A stretch of 64,000 nucleotides of DNA from Prochlorococcus sp. AG-355-I20. GTDB taxonomy: Bacteria; Cyanobacteriota; Cyanobacteriia; PCC-6307; Cyanobiaceae. The stretch is taken from assembly GCA_003280895.1 (NCBI GenBank), contig QCDM01000002.1, positions 62,001-126,000 of the forward strand. Reading direction: 5' to 3'. Numbering within the stretch: the first letter of the stretch is position 1; each line of letters begins with the position of its first letter. A program made the translations under genes and the position numbers. The notes below the pieces were generated by a model. It was not told the origin of the DNA. It saw nothing but the letters and a program-made list of their open reading frames with translations, and searched no databases. Below, one piece after another: positions 42,965 to 52,945 of this stretch.

Positions 42965-43044
42965 ATTTCAAATTCCCTTGATTTCTTTTAATTATCTATA
43001 CTAATTTATATGAGTAAATTTTAAAACCGCCCTTAAAAAATAAT

Positions 43045-44463
43045 TTGAATTCTCTTCATTTAAAAAGTTATACAAGATGCAAAAGAAAAGCATGGCTCGA
43101 ATTTAAGGGTAAAAAATCTTATGAAGTTTGGTCTCCCCATAAAGCTATAGATAAAATTAATCAGTTTCAAATTTTCTCTGAATTTTGTAATGGTGAAATA
43201 TATACAGGATTAAAAGCCTGTGAGAATGGTTATAAAGGGGTAATTGGATTAAAAATCAAAGGAAATCCTTTCCAAAATATAAACGCAGAGATACTTCCAC
43301 AATTACTTTTAAAGACTAAAGGTAATAGTAAATGGGGACAATATAAATATTTACCTGCTGTTTATAAGTTAGGCCACAAAACAACTAAAGAACATTTATT
43401 CGACTTAGCTTTTTGTTGTATGCTTTTGGAATCTTTTCAAGAATCTAAAATTGAGAAGGGATTAGTAATTTCAACTTTTTATAAAAAAGTTAAAGTTGAA
43501 GAAATTTATTTAAATAAAAAATTAAGAAAAAAAGTTTTAAATGTTTTATTGAATTTGAATGAGTGCTTGGAGGGATCTATACCAGAAATAACTCAAGATA
43601 GAAAAAAATGTACTATTTGTTCCTGGCAAAAATTTTGTGACAAAGAAGCAAAAGAAAATGGATATCTAACAGATATAGATGGAATAGGGTCCAAAACGGC
43701 CTCGTTACTCAAAGCAAATGGAATAACTAATACCCAAACATTAGCTACGTACAGCGAAAAACAACTTGGAGAGAAATTATCTAAATTCAAAGATCAGAAG
43801 TATGAAAAAGCATCCATATTTGTAAAGCAAGCACAAGCATATATCTCTGGAGAACCATATTTCATTTCTAATAAAAATAATTCGGAAGATCTATTAGAAA
43901 AAATATATTCGGGATTTTATATATTTGATATTGAGTCAAATCCAGATGAAAAGCATGATTTTTTATATGGATTTTTAAAAGTAAATAATTTGTATACAAA
44001 AAAAGAAGATCTTATTTATGAACCAATCTTAAATCTTAAAAACAATAAAGGAGAATCTTACAGGCAAATTATTGAAATACTTTTTTTGCACAAGGAATGG
44101 CCAGTTTTACATTACGGAGAAACTGAAAAAATATCAATAATTAATATTGCTAAAGAACTAAATTTTAGTTTTGAAGAAATTGATTCACTTTCCTCCAGAT
44201 TTATTGACTTACATACCTTAATAAGAAAGTCTTGGATATTACCACTAAAAAACTATAGCTTAAAAACTGTTTCAAATTGGCTTGGATTTGAATGGATGCA
44301 GAAAAATGTAAGTGGCTCGAAAGCACTTTATTGGTGGATTCAATATCAAATTACAGAAAACCAAATATTTTTAAAAAAAATTATCCAATATAACAAAGAT
44401 GATTGTTTGGCTACTCTACAAATTGCAGAATATTTAATCAAAAATCAATTAAAGAAAAATTGA
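43045..44463 (+). CDS. TM0106-family RecB-like nuclease with RNase H-like (DEDD) C-terminal domain
   Basis: N-terminal YTRCKRKAWLEF plus CTICSWQKFC cysteines, HhH DIDGIGSKTASLLKANGI, FYIFDIESNPDE and YNKDDCLATLQIAEYL. Confidence 0.82.
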   Translation: MNSLHLKSYTRCKRKAWLEFKGKKSYEVWSPHKAIDKINQFQIFSEFCNGEIYTGLKACENGYKGVIGLKIKGNPFQNINAEILPQLLLKTKGNSKWGQYKYLPAVYKLGHKTTKEHLFDLAFCCMLLESFQESKIEKGLVISTFYKKVKVEEIYLNKKLRKKVLNVLLNLNECLEGSIPEITQDRKKCTICSWQKFCDKEAKENGYLTDIDGIGSKTASLLKANGITNTQTLATYSEKQLGEKLSKFKDQKYEKASIFVKQAQAYISGEPYFISNKNNSEDLLEKIYSGFYIFDIESNPDEKHDFLYGFLKVNNLYTKKEDLIYEPILNLKNNKGESYRQIIEILFLHKEWPVLHYGETEKISIINIAKELNFSFEEIDSLSSRFIDLHTLIRKSWILPLKNYSLKTVSNWLGFEWMQKNVSGSKALYWWIQYQITENQIFLKKIIQYNKDDCLATLQIAEYLIKNQLKKN

Positions 44464-45285
44464 TCCTACAGATTTATTAATAATAATTTTTCCAAACATT
44501 TCTGAAAAAAAATAACTTCCTTCCTCTAAATATTTTCTTTTTATCATTGCTAAACCTTTTATTTGAGAATCTGATTTGAAAAAACTAGTTATTTTACCTA
44601 CAGAAATATCCTTTGCAGAATTTATATATAAATTTTTATCTTCAAAGTCTAAATTCAAATTAGATTCAAATGATTTCCAAATTCTTATTTCCTGTTTTAA
44701 AGAAGAAACATTTTTTATTTTTGACATTGTTTCTTGTCCTAAATAACAACCTTTATTAAAATCTATAAGATCTTGTAATCCAAGCTCAAGAGGATTATTT
44801 TTTCCGTTTATTTCCATTTCTAATGAGGGTATTGCCTGATTAATTTTCCAAAGTTTTAAATCATTGCTATTTAGTAAATTTAGTTTATTTTTATATATTT
44901 CAAATTCTTTATCTTCTATTTTGAAGAAAATAGGCTGGTAAGTTCTCCATGAACTAAATTCATCAATTTCCTGAATTCTATTTATTAAGAAAGGTTCACT
45001 TAGAAGTACATCGTCCGCTGGAAAAATTATTTGATTAAAGTAATCAATTATTTCATTAGTGTTACCCGCCAAGATAATTACTTCTAAGTCTCTTTCTAAA
45101 AAAATAATTTCAATTAATGACTTTAGAACTCCATTTGGAGTCAACCAACAAGTTTTGATAACTTTATTTTCTGAATTAAGAATATTACCAGTTGTTATAC
45201 CATTCAAAAATTTTCTGGCATCTTTCCCAGTAATAGAAAAACAATCAAATTTTTCAAGCCAAAACTTTTTTTTTATATCCTGCAT
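44449..45285 (-). CDS. YgfZ/GcvT-like folate-binding protein
   Basis: DARKFLNGITTGNI, DFNKGCYLGQETMSKI (KGCYxGQE signature). Confidence 0.9.
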   Translation of the reverse strand: MQDIKKKFWLEKFDCFSITGKDARKFLNGITTGNILNSENKVIKTCWLTPNGVLKSLIEIIFLERDLEVIILAGNTNEIIDYFNQIIFPADDVLLSEPFLINRIQEIDEFSSWRTYQPIFFKIEDKEFEIYKNKLNLLNSNDLKLWKINQAIPSLEMEINGKNNPLELGLQDLIDFNKGCYLGQETMSKIKNVSSLKQEIRIWKSFESNLNLDFEDKNLYINSAKDISVGKITSFFKSDSQIKGLAMIKRKYLEEGSYFFSEMFGKIIINKSVGSIFL

Positions 45286-45295
45286 TTTGAAATAA

Positions 45296-45856
45296 TTATA
45301 AAAAGTCTTTTATCGTGAAAAGACTCTTTAATTTAACATTTTCATCTTCAAGGGCTTCTAATCCCCCTTCTTGCCTATCAACTATAGACAAAACTTCCTC
45401 AACAAGATAATTATTTTGACGTAACTTTTTTATAGCTTTTATCACAGAACCAGCAGTTGTAACAACATCCTCTAAAACAGTTATCAAAGTTCCTTCTTCT
45501 AATGTAGGGCCCTCTATTCCAGCTTTGGTGCCGTATTTTTTGATTTCTTTCCGAATTATTAAACCATCAAGGTCTAGGCCATGAAAAGCTGCTTTGACAA
45601 TTAATCCACTTACTATAGGGTCTGCACCTAATGTCAATCCTGCTACAGCTTTTGACCTTGAGTCCTTTAACTCTAAAAATAAATCACTTATTAAGTTTAA
45701 GCCTTCGCCATTTAATGACACTGGTTTACAGTTCAAGTAATGACTGCTTTTTTTTCCTGAAGATAAAGTGAAGTTTCCTTTCTTGTAAGATTTTTTAATT
45801 AACTGTTTTAACAATTTTGCTTTATTTAAATCATACTTATCAGAAAATTTGCCCAT
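45296..45856 (-). CDS. pyrE: Orotate phosphoribosyltransferase
   Basis: [40 protein letters not shown] motif. Confidence 0.95.
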   Translation of the reverse strand: MGKFSDKYDLNKAKLLKQLIKKSYKKGNFTLSSGKKSSHYLNCKPVSLNGEGLNLISDLFLELKDSRSKAVAGLTLGADPIVSGLIVKAAFHGLDLDGLIIRKEIKKYGTKAGIEGPTLEEGTLITVLEDVVTTAGSVIKAIKKLRQNNYLVEEVLSIVDRQEGGLEALEDENVKLKSLFTIKDFL

Positions 45857-45997
45857 TAGTAAAAGTTAAATTTATATTTAAAGATTAGAAGAAAAACAAG
45901 AAATCTCACAAAAACTTCCAAATGAGGTGTTTTTTGAAATATTATTTTTATATTGTATATTGAAATTCAATGTAATTAAAATTACATAAATTCCCTT

Positions 45998-46070
45998 GGG
46001 GGTGTAGCAATCTGGTGAATGCACCAAACTCATAATTTGGCTAAGGCGAGTTCGATCCTCGCCACCCCCA
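45998..46070 (+). tRNA. tRNA-Met (CAT)
   Basis: GGGGGTG/CACCCCC acceptor, anticodon loop ACTCATAAT, TTCGATC T-loop. Confidence 0.93.
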
Positions 46071-46088
46071 TTATTCATTTGTTATTGA

Positions 46089-47357
46089 ATGAAAATAACT
46101 CTACTTTTATTTCTTTTATTTCTACCAGCTTTTTTCGCGGCGAGTGAACTCTCTTTTTTATTAATAAGGCCAAGTAAAGTTTTAAGGTTAATAGAAGAGA
46201 AAAAGAAAGGAGCATTTTCAATTTTGAAAATTCAAAAACGTTTTAGATCTTCACTAATTGCTTCTCAATTTGGAGTCACAATTTCATTAATTGCAATTGG
46301 ATGGCTCAGCAATAACCTGGCTAATGATTATTGGAAAAGCAATACTTTATCAAATAGATTTTATGATCTTCTATTATTTTTATTTGTTGTTTTAGTTGTT
46401 ACTCTTGTTTCTGGACTAATTCCAAAAGCTTTAGTAATTAACAATCCAGAATCTGCTGCATTAAGGTTAACCACAATATTCGATGCCGTTAGAAAAGCTA
46501 TGAATCCTATAGTAAAATCAATAGAATTCTTTGGTAGCGCCTGTTTAGGCTTGTTCAATTTAAATAACAAATGGGATTCTTTAAACTCGGGTTTATCTGC
46601 TGGAGAATTAGAAACTCTTATAGAAACAGATAACGTAACCGGTTTGAAACCAGATGAGAAGAATATTCTTGAAGGAGTTTTTGCTTTAAAAGATACACAG
46701 GTTAAAGAAGTAATGATTCCAAGATCTGAAATGGTAACTTTGCCAAAAAATATAACCTTTTCAGAACTAATGAAACAAGTAGATAAAACTCGACATGCTC
46801 GCTTCTTTGTGATTGGTGAGTCTTTAGATGATGTATTAGGTGTATTAGATTTACGTTATTTAGCTAAGACAATATCAAAAGGTGAAATGGAAGCCGATAC
46901 ATTATTAGAGCCATTCCTTTTACCGGTAACAAAAATAATAGAAACATGTTCACTAGCTGAAATATTTCCAATAGTAAGAGACTACAATCCGTTCTTACTA
47001 GTAGTAGATGAACATGGTGGAACAGAAGGACTTATAACTGCAGCTGATCTAAATGGCGAAATAGTGGGAGAGGAAATGCTTAATAATAGAATTTATTCAG
47101 ATATGAGAATGTTGGATAATTTCTCTAAAAAATGGTCAATAGCTGGAAAATCAGAAATTGTTGAAATTAATAAAAAGATAGGATGTTCAATTCCAGAAGG
47201 TACAGATTATTATACTCTTGCTGGATTTATGTTAGAAAAATTTCAAATGGTTCCAAAAATTGGCGACGTTTTAGATTTTAATAACATTAAATTTGAAGTT
47301 ATTTCTATGTCAGGTCCAAAAATTGATCGTGTTAAAATAATTCTTCCCAAAAGCTAA
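46089..47357 (+). CDS. CNNM/CorC (HlyC-type) CBS-domain membrane protein
   Basis: DUF21 membrane region; VKEVMIPRSEMVTL, VVDEHGGTEGLITAADLNGEIVGE. Confidence 0.92.
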   Translation: MKITLLLFLLFLPAFFAASELSFLLIRPSKVLRLIEEKKKGAFSILKIQKRFRSSLIASQFGVTISLIAIGWLSNNLANDYWKSNTLSNRFYDLLLFLFVVLVVTLVSGLIPKALVINNPESAALRLTTIFDAVRKAMNPIVKSIEFFGSACLGLFNLNNKWDSLNSGLSAGELETLIETDNVTGLKPDEKNILEGVFALKDTQVKEVMIPRSEMVTLPKNITFSELMKQVDKTRHARFFVIGESLDDVLGVLDLRYLAKTISKGEMEADTLLEPFLLPVTKIIETCSLAEIFPIVRDYNPFLLVVDEHGGTEGLITAADLNGEIVGEEMLNNRIYSDMRMLDNFSKKWSIAGKSEIVEINKKIGCSIPEGTDYYTLAGFMLEKFQMVPKIGDVLDFNNIKFEVISMSGPKIDRVKIILPKS

Positions 47358-47407
47358 ATGTGACTCCCCATAGAGGATAATGATAATTAATATATGGATT
47401 TGAAATT

Positions 47408-48412
47408 ATGCAACCAACCTCATCACCCGTAAAGGTTGGAGTCATAGGTATAGGAAATATGGGCTGGCATCATGCTCGAGTACTAAGTTTACTCAAAGAT
47501 GCAAATCTCATTGGAGTCGCAGATCCAAATGGGGAGAGAGGCAAATTAGCTATTGAGCAATTTCAATGTGAATGGTTCAAGGATTATAAGGACCTAATTC
47601 CAAAAGTTGATGCTATCTGCATCGCTGTCCCTACACTACTTCATCAAAAAGTAGGACTAGATTGTCTCAAGGGAGGTGCTAACGTTCTCATTGAAAAACC
47701 AATTGCAGCTAACGAGTTGGAAGCAAAATCTTTAATAGAGGCTGCTAATGCAAATAACTGTCTTTTACAAGTTGGGCATATTGAAAGATTTAATCCTGCT
47801 TTTAGAGAATTAAATAAAATAGTAAATAATGAAGAAATTGTTGTTTTAGAAGCAAGGAGGCACAGTCCTCATGCAGACAGAGCAAATGATGTATCTGTAG
47901 TAATGGATTTAATGATTCATGACATTGATCTTATTTTGGAGCTTGTAAACTCAAAAATACAAAAATTAGCAGCAGTTGGAGGAAGAAATAGCGAAGGATT
48001 AATAGATTATGTCAATGCTACTTTAGTTTTTAAAAATAATGTTATTGCAAGCCTAACTGCAAGCAAAATGAGTCACAAAAAAATTAGAAATTTAAGTGCT
48101 CACTGCCAAAATGGCCTAGTAGAAACTGATTTCTTAAATCACTCTTTACAAATCCATCGAAAGTCTCATGAATCATACACAGCAGAGCATGGAGAATTAG
48201 TTTATAGAAATGATGGATATGTCGAAGAGGTTAGCACAACCTCTATTGAACCTCTTTATGCAGAACTGGAGCATTTTCTTAAGTGCGTTCAGGGCAAAGA
48301 AATTCCTGAGGTAGATGGTGAGCAAGCCTCAAGAGCATTAAAAATTGCTGATTTTATAGAGAGTGCTGTAGAAAATTCTGGAGATGCGATTTTACTTGAA
48401 AATCCTGTCTAA
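47408..48412 (+). CDS. Gfo/Idh/MocA-family oxidoreductase
   Basis: VGVIGIGNMGWHHARVL, LIEKPIAA, QVGHIERFNPAFREL, DLMIHDIDLILEL. Confidence 0.93.
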   Translation: MQPTSSPVKVGVIGIGNMGWHHARVLSLLKDANLIGVADPNGERGKLAIEQFQCEWFKDYKDLIPKVDAICIAVPTLLHQKVGLDCLKGGANVLIEKPIAANELEAKSLIEAANANNCLLQVGHIERFNPAFRELNKIVNNEEIVVLEARRHSPHADRANDVSVVMDLMIHDIDLILELVNSKIQKLAAVGGRNSEGLIDYVNATLVFKNNVIASLTASKMSHKKIRNLSAHCQNGLVETDFLNHSLQIHRKSHESYTAEHGELVYRNDGYVEEVSTTSIEPLYAELEHFLKCVQGKEIPEVDGEQASRALKIADFIESAVENSGDAILLENPV

Positions 48413-48438
48413 TAGTAACAATCTAAACTAAAAGAATT

Positions 48439-48579
48439 TTATTTAAATCCAACTGCAGCTTGCCAAACAAACACTAATAAAAAGAAAAATAAAGGAATCA
48501 GTGGAAGAACATCAACAGTTGGAGCAAAGGCCTTATAAGCCTCGGGCAATTCAGCGAATGTATTAAATAGAATGAGCAC
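48439..48579 (-). CDS. psbK: Photosystem II protein PsbK (46 aa; GTG start), not in supplied ORF track
   Basis: [46 protein letters not shown]. Confidence 0.92.
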
Positions 48580-48608
48580 CTTTTTGATAATTTAATTATG
48601 ATAAGACG

Positions 48609-49727
48609 TTACCACGTATGGTGAGCAATAGAGGATGTTTTCCAAGGAGCGAAATCATTTGTAAAACAATTATCTCTAATTGCAGAAGAAATTGCATTGG
48701 TAAATCTTATTAAGTGCGCAATATTATGCAAACTTATGAGAGTTAAGCCTAATATTTCATCATTTCTTATTAGATGATGCAAATATGCTCGAGAATAGGA
48801 TTTACAGGTTTCGCATTTACAAGTTTTATCAATCGGGGAAAAGTCATTTTTAAATCGAGCATTTCGCAAATTCAATCTTTCATCATTAAAAAATGCAGTC
48901 CCATGTCTTCCTAGTCTTGTAGGCAAAACACAATCAAATATGTCGAATCCATTAGCAACAGCTAGAGAAATTTCTTTCAAAGAACCAATTCCCATTAAAT
49001 ATCTTGGTTTATTTATTGGTAAGAATTTCGGGACGAAATTAATTACACTATGTATTTCTTCGACTGCCTCGCCAACACTTACACCTCCCACTGCTATTCC
49101 AGGCAGATCAAAAGAACTTGTATATTTTGCGCTATATTCTCTCAATTTCGGATACTTTCCACCTTGAACTATACCGAATAATGCTTGATTGGATTTCTGA
49201 TGAGTCTCAACACATTTTTGCAACCATGAATGAGTTCTTTGTAAAGAGTCCTCAATATCATTTTCGTTAGCTGTATGCGGAGGACAATGATCAAAAGCCA
49301 TCGCAACATCAGATCCAATATCCATTTGAATCTGTATTACTTTTTCAGGTGATAAAAAAACATGACTACCATCTCTTGGATTTTTAAATTCCACACCTTT
49401 ATCAGAAATATTATTTAATTTGGCCAAACTAAAAACTTGATATCCTCCTGAATCAGTAAGAATAGGATTAGGCCAATTCATGAACTGATGTATTCCGCCA
49501 GATTCTTTAACAAGTTTTTCTCCAGGTTGTAAATGAAGATGAAAGGTATTTGAGAGAATCATTTCTGATCCTGTGGAGGTTAATTGGTTAGATGAAATTC
49601 CTTTAACCGTTGCCAAAGTACCCACAGGCATAAATTTTGGTGTATTAACCAGACCATTTGGTGTATGAAATATACCAGTTCTTGCCGCTGTATTACTGCA
49701 ATTCGATGTAATTTCAAATTCAAACAC
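48609..49727 (-). CDS. tgt: Queuine/preQ1 tRNA-ribosyltransferase
   Basis: [62 protein letters not shown]. Confidence 0.97.
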   Translation of the reverse strand: MFEFEITSNCSNTAARTGIFHTPNGLVNTPKFMPVGTLATVKGISSNQLTSTGSEMILSNTFHLHLQPGEKLVKESGGIHQFMNWPNPILTDSGGYQVFSLAKLNNISDKGVEFKNPRDGSHVFLSPEKVIQIQMDIGSDVAMAFDHCPPHTANENDIEDSLQRTHSWLQKCVETHQKSNQALFGIVQGGKYPKLREYSAKYTSSFDLPGIAVGGVSVGEAVEEIHSVINFVPKFLPINKPRYLMGIGSLKEISLAVANGFDIFDCVLPTRLGRHGTAFFNDERLNLRNARFKNDFSPIDKTCKCETCKSYSRAYLHHLIRNDEILGLTLISLHNIAHLIRFTNAISSAIRDNCFTNDFAPWKTSSIAHHTW

Positions 49728-49825
49728 GATAATTTATAAAATTTTTTGATCCTTTTTCTTTAATTTACCCTATTATTTAATATTGAATCTATTTTTATCT
49801 CATCAAAAAATATTTAATAAAAAAT

Positions 49826-50566
49826 TTGGCAGGATCTTGGATTTTCTATACGACATTTCCAAAGATACCTTTAATTAATCCCGAATTTAAAAATATTGCA
49901 CAATTTGCCCCGCCTTTAGGATTTTTAATTGGAACAATACAGAGTTATATCTTTCTTTTTTTTAGAACGAACTCTTGGTCAATTTATGCATCTGCATTAA
50001 TTTGTTTGGCTTCAGGATATTTAATTACTGGTGGTCTACACATTGATGGTTTAATGGATACTTTCGATGGTATTTTTGCGGGTAAAAAGAAACTTTTAAA
50101 AGCTATGAAAGACAGCAAAGTTGGTTCCTTTGGCGTTCAAGCTTTAGTTTTTATAACTTTAATTCAAATTGCTTGCATACTAAAAATTCAAAACCTAATT
50201 ATTTTTGTTTTACCTATATGCTTATTTTGGGGAAGATTTTCAAATTTATTTTTTATAGAAAAGTTTAAATATATGAGTTACAAGAAAAAATCTATTAGTC
50301 ACAAAAAGTTTTGGAATGGTTTTAAAAAAGAATCTTTGATCTCCATTTTTTTTCTTTTAATTTTTATTCCATACCAAATAGTTTCAATTACATCTCAAGA
50401 AATATTAATTAAATTTTTAATTCTTATTTTGGTTGGAATTTTTCTAAGCCATTCGATCCCAAACATATTGGGAAATAAAATTGGAGGTTTCAATGGAGAT
50501 GCCTGCGGTGCAAGTGTTGTACTAGTTGAAACTGCAATGTTATTTATGCATGCAATTCTTTTATAG
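49826..50566 (+). CDS. cobS: Adenosylcobinamide-GDP ribazoletransferase (TTG start)
   Basis: GGLHIDGLMDTFDGIFAGKKKLLKAMKDSKVGSFGV; GFNGDACGASVVLVE. Confidence 0.93.
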   Translation: MAGSWIFYTTFPKIPLINPEFKNIAQFAPPLGFLIGTIQSYIFLFFRTNSWSIYASALICLASGYLITGGLHIDGLMDTFDGIFAGKKKLLKAMKDSKVGSFGVQALVFITLIQIACILKIQNLIIFVLPICLFWGRFSNLFFIEKFKYMSYKKKSISHKKFWNGFKKESLISIFFLLIFIPYQIVSITSQEILIKFLILILVGIFLSHSIPNILGNKIGGFNGDACGASVVLVETAMLFMHAILL

Positions 50567-51680
50567 GTAGTTCTAAATAGAAAATATTTTTCTTCTTAAG
50601 ATTTTTTAATTTCTCAGTATTTTTAATTGAGTCATTTTCCAGCAATCTCAATTCACCTCCAATTTGTTTTGCTAATTTTCTCGCCAAAAAAAGTCCCACA
50701 CCAGTGCCGTCCTTCTTCTTGGCGGCAGATCCTCTAAAACCTTTTTCAAAAATTTTCTCTTTTTCATTTTTGGTTATTTTTTTACCATCATCAAATATAC
50801 AAATTCCATTACTTGTAATTGCGAGTCCAATTTCAGAATCTTTTTGAGCGTATTTAAAGGCATTTTCTAATAAATTGGCCACAATTTCAGCAATTACAGC
50901 ATATTTTGCCTTTAATGGCGATATAGTCCAATCTGGCCAAAGAGAAGGTTCAGTCCAATCTCTATTCTCTAAGTTCGCATTAGCTTTACCCCTTTCTAAT
51001 ATTGGCCTCAATAAACTCTGAACAGTTATTAACTTTTTATTATCTAAATTTGGTGGTAATAATAATCTTTCCTCTCCAATTTCTATAGGCAGTTGAATAG
51101 GTGCATTTAATTGCGCAAAAGAATCCATATATTGATTAATTTGTTTTTGCTCTATTATCATGCGTTCTACTATTTCAATAGAATCTTTATCTGAACCAAG
51201 CCTTTTTATTAGTAATTTTGCATATGTCCTAATAGCAGCCAATGGATTCCTTAGTTGATGGATAATGACATTCACCTGATTTTTTAAATAATTGATTTCT
51301 TTATTTTTATTTTGACGTTCTAATTCGATAGAGACGCATTTAGCTAAAGATATTGAAAGGGCTTTTAATCTAGAATCAAGAGATACTGGCCAATTCCCCC
51401 CTTTCAAATCAGTTTCTACTCGAAGGACACCAAGTAGAATATCGTTTTCTTGAAGCGGATACCATCTTCTATTAGGCGATGAAACTTTTAGTGAAGGATC
51501 ATCCTCTATTGATGTCAGTAGCCTATCAATTTGTGGCCATTGACCAACCATTTCAAAAGATGCTTTAGTTCCTTGCTTAGCTGATGCAAGATACATAACT
51601 AAATTAGTCACTCCCATTGAGCAACCAAAACTCTCTAGCTGTTTTATAATCAATTCTTCAAATTTTTTTGTTAGATTCAT
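50544..51680 (-). CDS. Soluble sensor histidine kinase, Hik2/chloroplast sensor kinase (CSK)-like
   Basis: H-box IIHQLRNPLAAIRTYAKLL; N/G boxes NLLENAFKYA, GTGVGLFLARKLA; GAF-like N-terminal region with Cys20. Confidence 0.88.
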   Translation of the reverse strand: MNLTKKFEELIIKQLESFGCSMGVTNLVMYLASAKQGTKASFEMVGQWPQIDRLLTSIEDDPSLKVSSPNRRWYPLQENDILLGVLRVETDLKGGNWPVSLDSRLKALSISLAKCVSIELERQNKNKEINYLKNQVNVIIHQLRNPLAAIRTYAKLLIKRLGSDKDSIEIVERMIIEQKQINQYMDSFAQLNAPIQLPIEIGEERLLLPPNLDNKKLITVQSLLRPILERGKANANLENRDWTEPSLWPDWTISPLKAKYAVIAEIVANLLENAFKYAQKDSEIGLAITSNGICIFDDGKKITKNEKEKIFEKGFRGSAAKKKDGTGVGLFLARKLAKQIGGELRLLENDSIKNTEKLKNLKKKNIFYLELPIKELHA

Positions 51681-51760
51681 AATTAACGAAATTTGAGAAA
51701 TTTTTAAAAAAACTTAAAAAAAGGTCTTGTAAAATATGAAAAAAGTATTAAGATATATAA

Positions 51761-51929
51761 AGAGGTCTGACTTTAGCCAGCCTTAAATATGAGTATTTAA
51801 TCATATTTTAAGCTACATCAGGGGTTGATGGGTCCTCTATGTAATTTGAAGTGAATTTAAAATCACATATATAAGATTAGTAAAAATAAATAAGACTAAT
51901 CTCATTAATAATTTCAGGAGTACCAATCA
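51761..51929 (+). promoter_or_regulatory. Candidate structured 5' leader RNA of the DUF3155 gene
   Basis: AGAGG(51761-65)/CCTCT(51834-38) closing helix enclosing three hairpins, plus AGATTAGT(51874-81)/ACTAATCT(51895-902) before the SD CAGGAG; TAAGAT -10-like box at 51749-54. Confidence 0.4.
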
Positions 51930-52298
51930 ATGTCAAAAAAAAGAAAAAGAATCAGCAGAAGAAGATTGGCTGGCCAAAGAGTAATGGCACATGTGCCTAT
52001 TTATCATATCGAAACTGGCAAGCATAAACCAGTTACAGCAGCAAGAAGATTCATAGCTGAAAATGGTCTCTCTGCACCTTCAGTTTTCAATGTCAGAAGA
52101 AATGAACATACCACCGATAGGTTTTTTTGGGGTGAAAAAGGCTTATTTAGTGCCCAATATGCTGAAGAAAATCATTTTCTATTTCCATCACTAAAAGTTG
52201 TAGTTGAAGGAATTGGTGAAGAAAAAATATTTGAAGGTTTAGAACTTACTGCAGATGATTGGGAAGAGATTGAAGAATACGAATATGCTTTTGTTTAA
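51930..52298 (+). CDS. DUF3155-family conserved cyanobacterial protein
   Basis: MSKKRKRISRRRLAGQRVMAHVPIYHIETGKHKPVTAARRFIAENG; basic N-terminus, acidic C-terminus. Confidence 0.85.
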   Translation: MSKKRKRISRRRLAGQRVMAHVPIYHIETGKHKPVTAARRFIAENGLSAPSVFNVRRNEHTTDRFFWGEKGLFSAQYAEENHFLFPSLKVVVEGIGEEKIFEGLELTADDWEEIEEYEYAFV

Positions 52299-52912
52299 AA
52301 AATTTTACTTATATTTGAACTTATAAAATTAATTAAATTTGAATCAATTTGATGAAATCCATCAAATTCTAATAATTCACAAAATTTAGAAGTCTTACTC
52401 TTTACTTTTTCATAAATAGTCCTAGAAGCATCTATAGGAACGACGTCATCAAATAGGCCATGACTAATTATAAATGGAGAGCAATTTTCTTCCGGGGCCC
52501 AGTTGGGATGGGGATAACCACTACAAGCAACAATTAATCCGAAATTTAATTTAAATCCTGCATCAATTGCCATTGCTGCCCCCTGAGAGAACCCCAACAA
52601 AATTGTTTTTCTTAGTGGAATCTGATCAGTATCAAATTTTTTTAATGTGACTAAAAGTTTATTTACTTCAACCTCAGCTCCATTCCAATCATGTGGGTAT
52701 AAGCCATACCACTGTCTTCCCTGGCCACTTGGATGCAATCCAGGGGCCCTCAAAGAAATTACCTCAAAATCAATATTTATTTTTTCAGTCATCTCCTTTC
52801 CAAATAATAAAAGGTCATCAGAATCAGCTCCCCAGCCATGCATCAAAATAATTCTATGAGTTGCAGTTTGAGAGCTAATCGAGACAAATTCATGATTGAT
52901 AGCATATTTCAT
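52295..52912 (-). CDS. Alpha/beta-hydrolase, phospholipase/carboxylesterase family
   Basis: LMHGWGADSDDL, LLGFSQGAAMAID (GxSxG), SHGLFDDVVPI. Confidence 0.9.
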   Translation of the reverse strand: MKYAINHEFVSISSQTATHRIILMHGWGADSDDLLLFGKEMTEKINIDFEVISLRAPGLHPSGQGRQWYGLYPHDWNGAEVEVNKLLVTLKKFDTDQIPLRKTILLGFSQGAAMAIDAGFKLNFGLIVACSGYPHPNWAPEENCSPFIISHGLFDDVVPIDASRTIYEKVKSKTSKFCELLEFDGFHQIDSNLINFISSNISKIF

Positions 52913-52945
52913 GTTTATATTCTTAAGTAAGTAAACTTTCCCATA

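Noticed and set aside
45878-46078. 66-aa ORF covering the tRNA-Met region
   Set aside because: Antisense to a clear tRNA gene (MNNGGGEDRTRLSQI is the complement of the tRNA 3' half)
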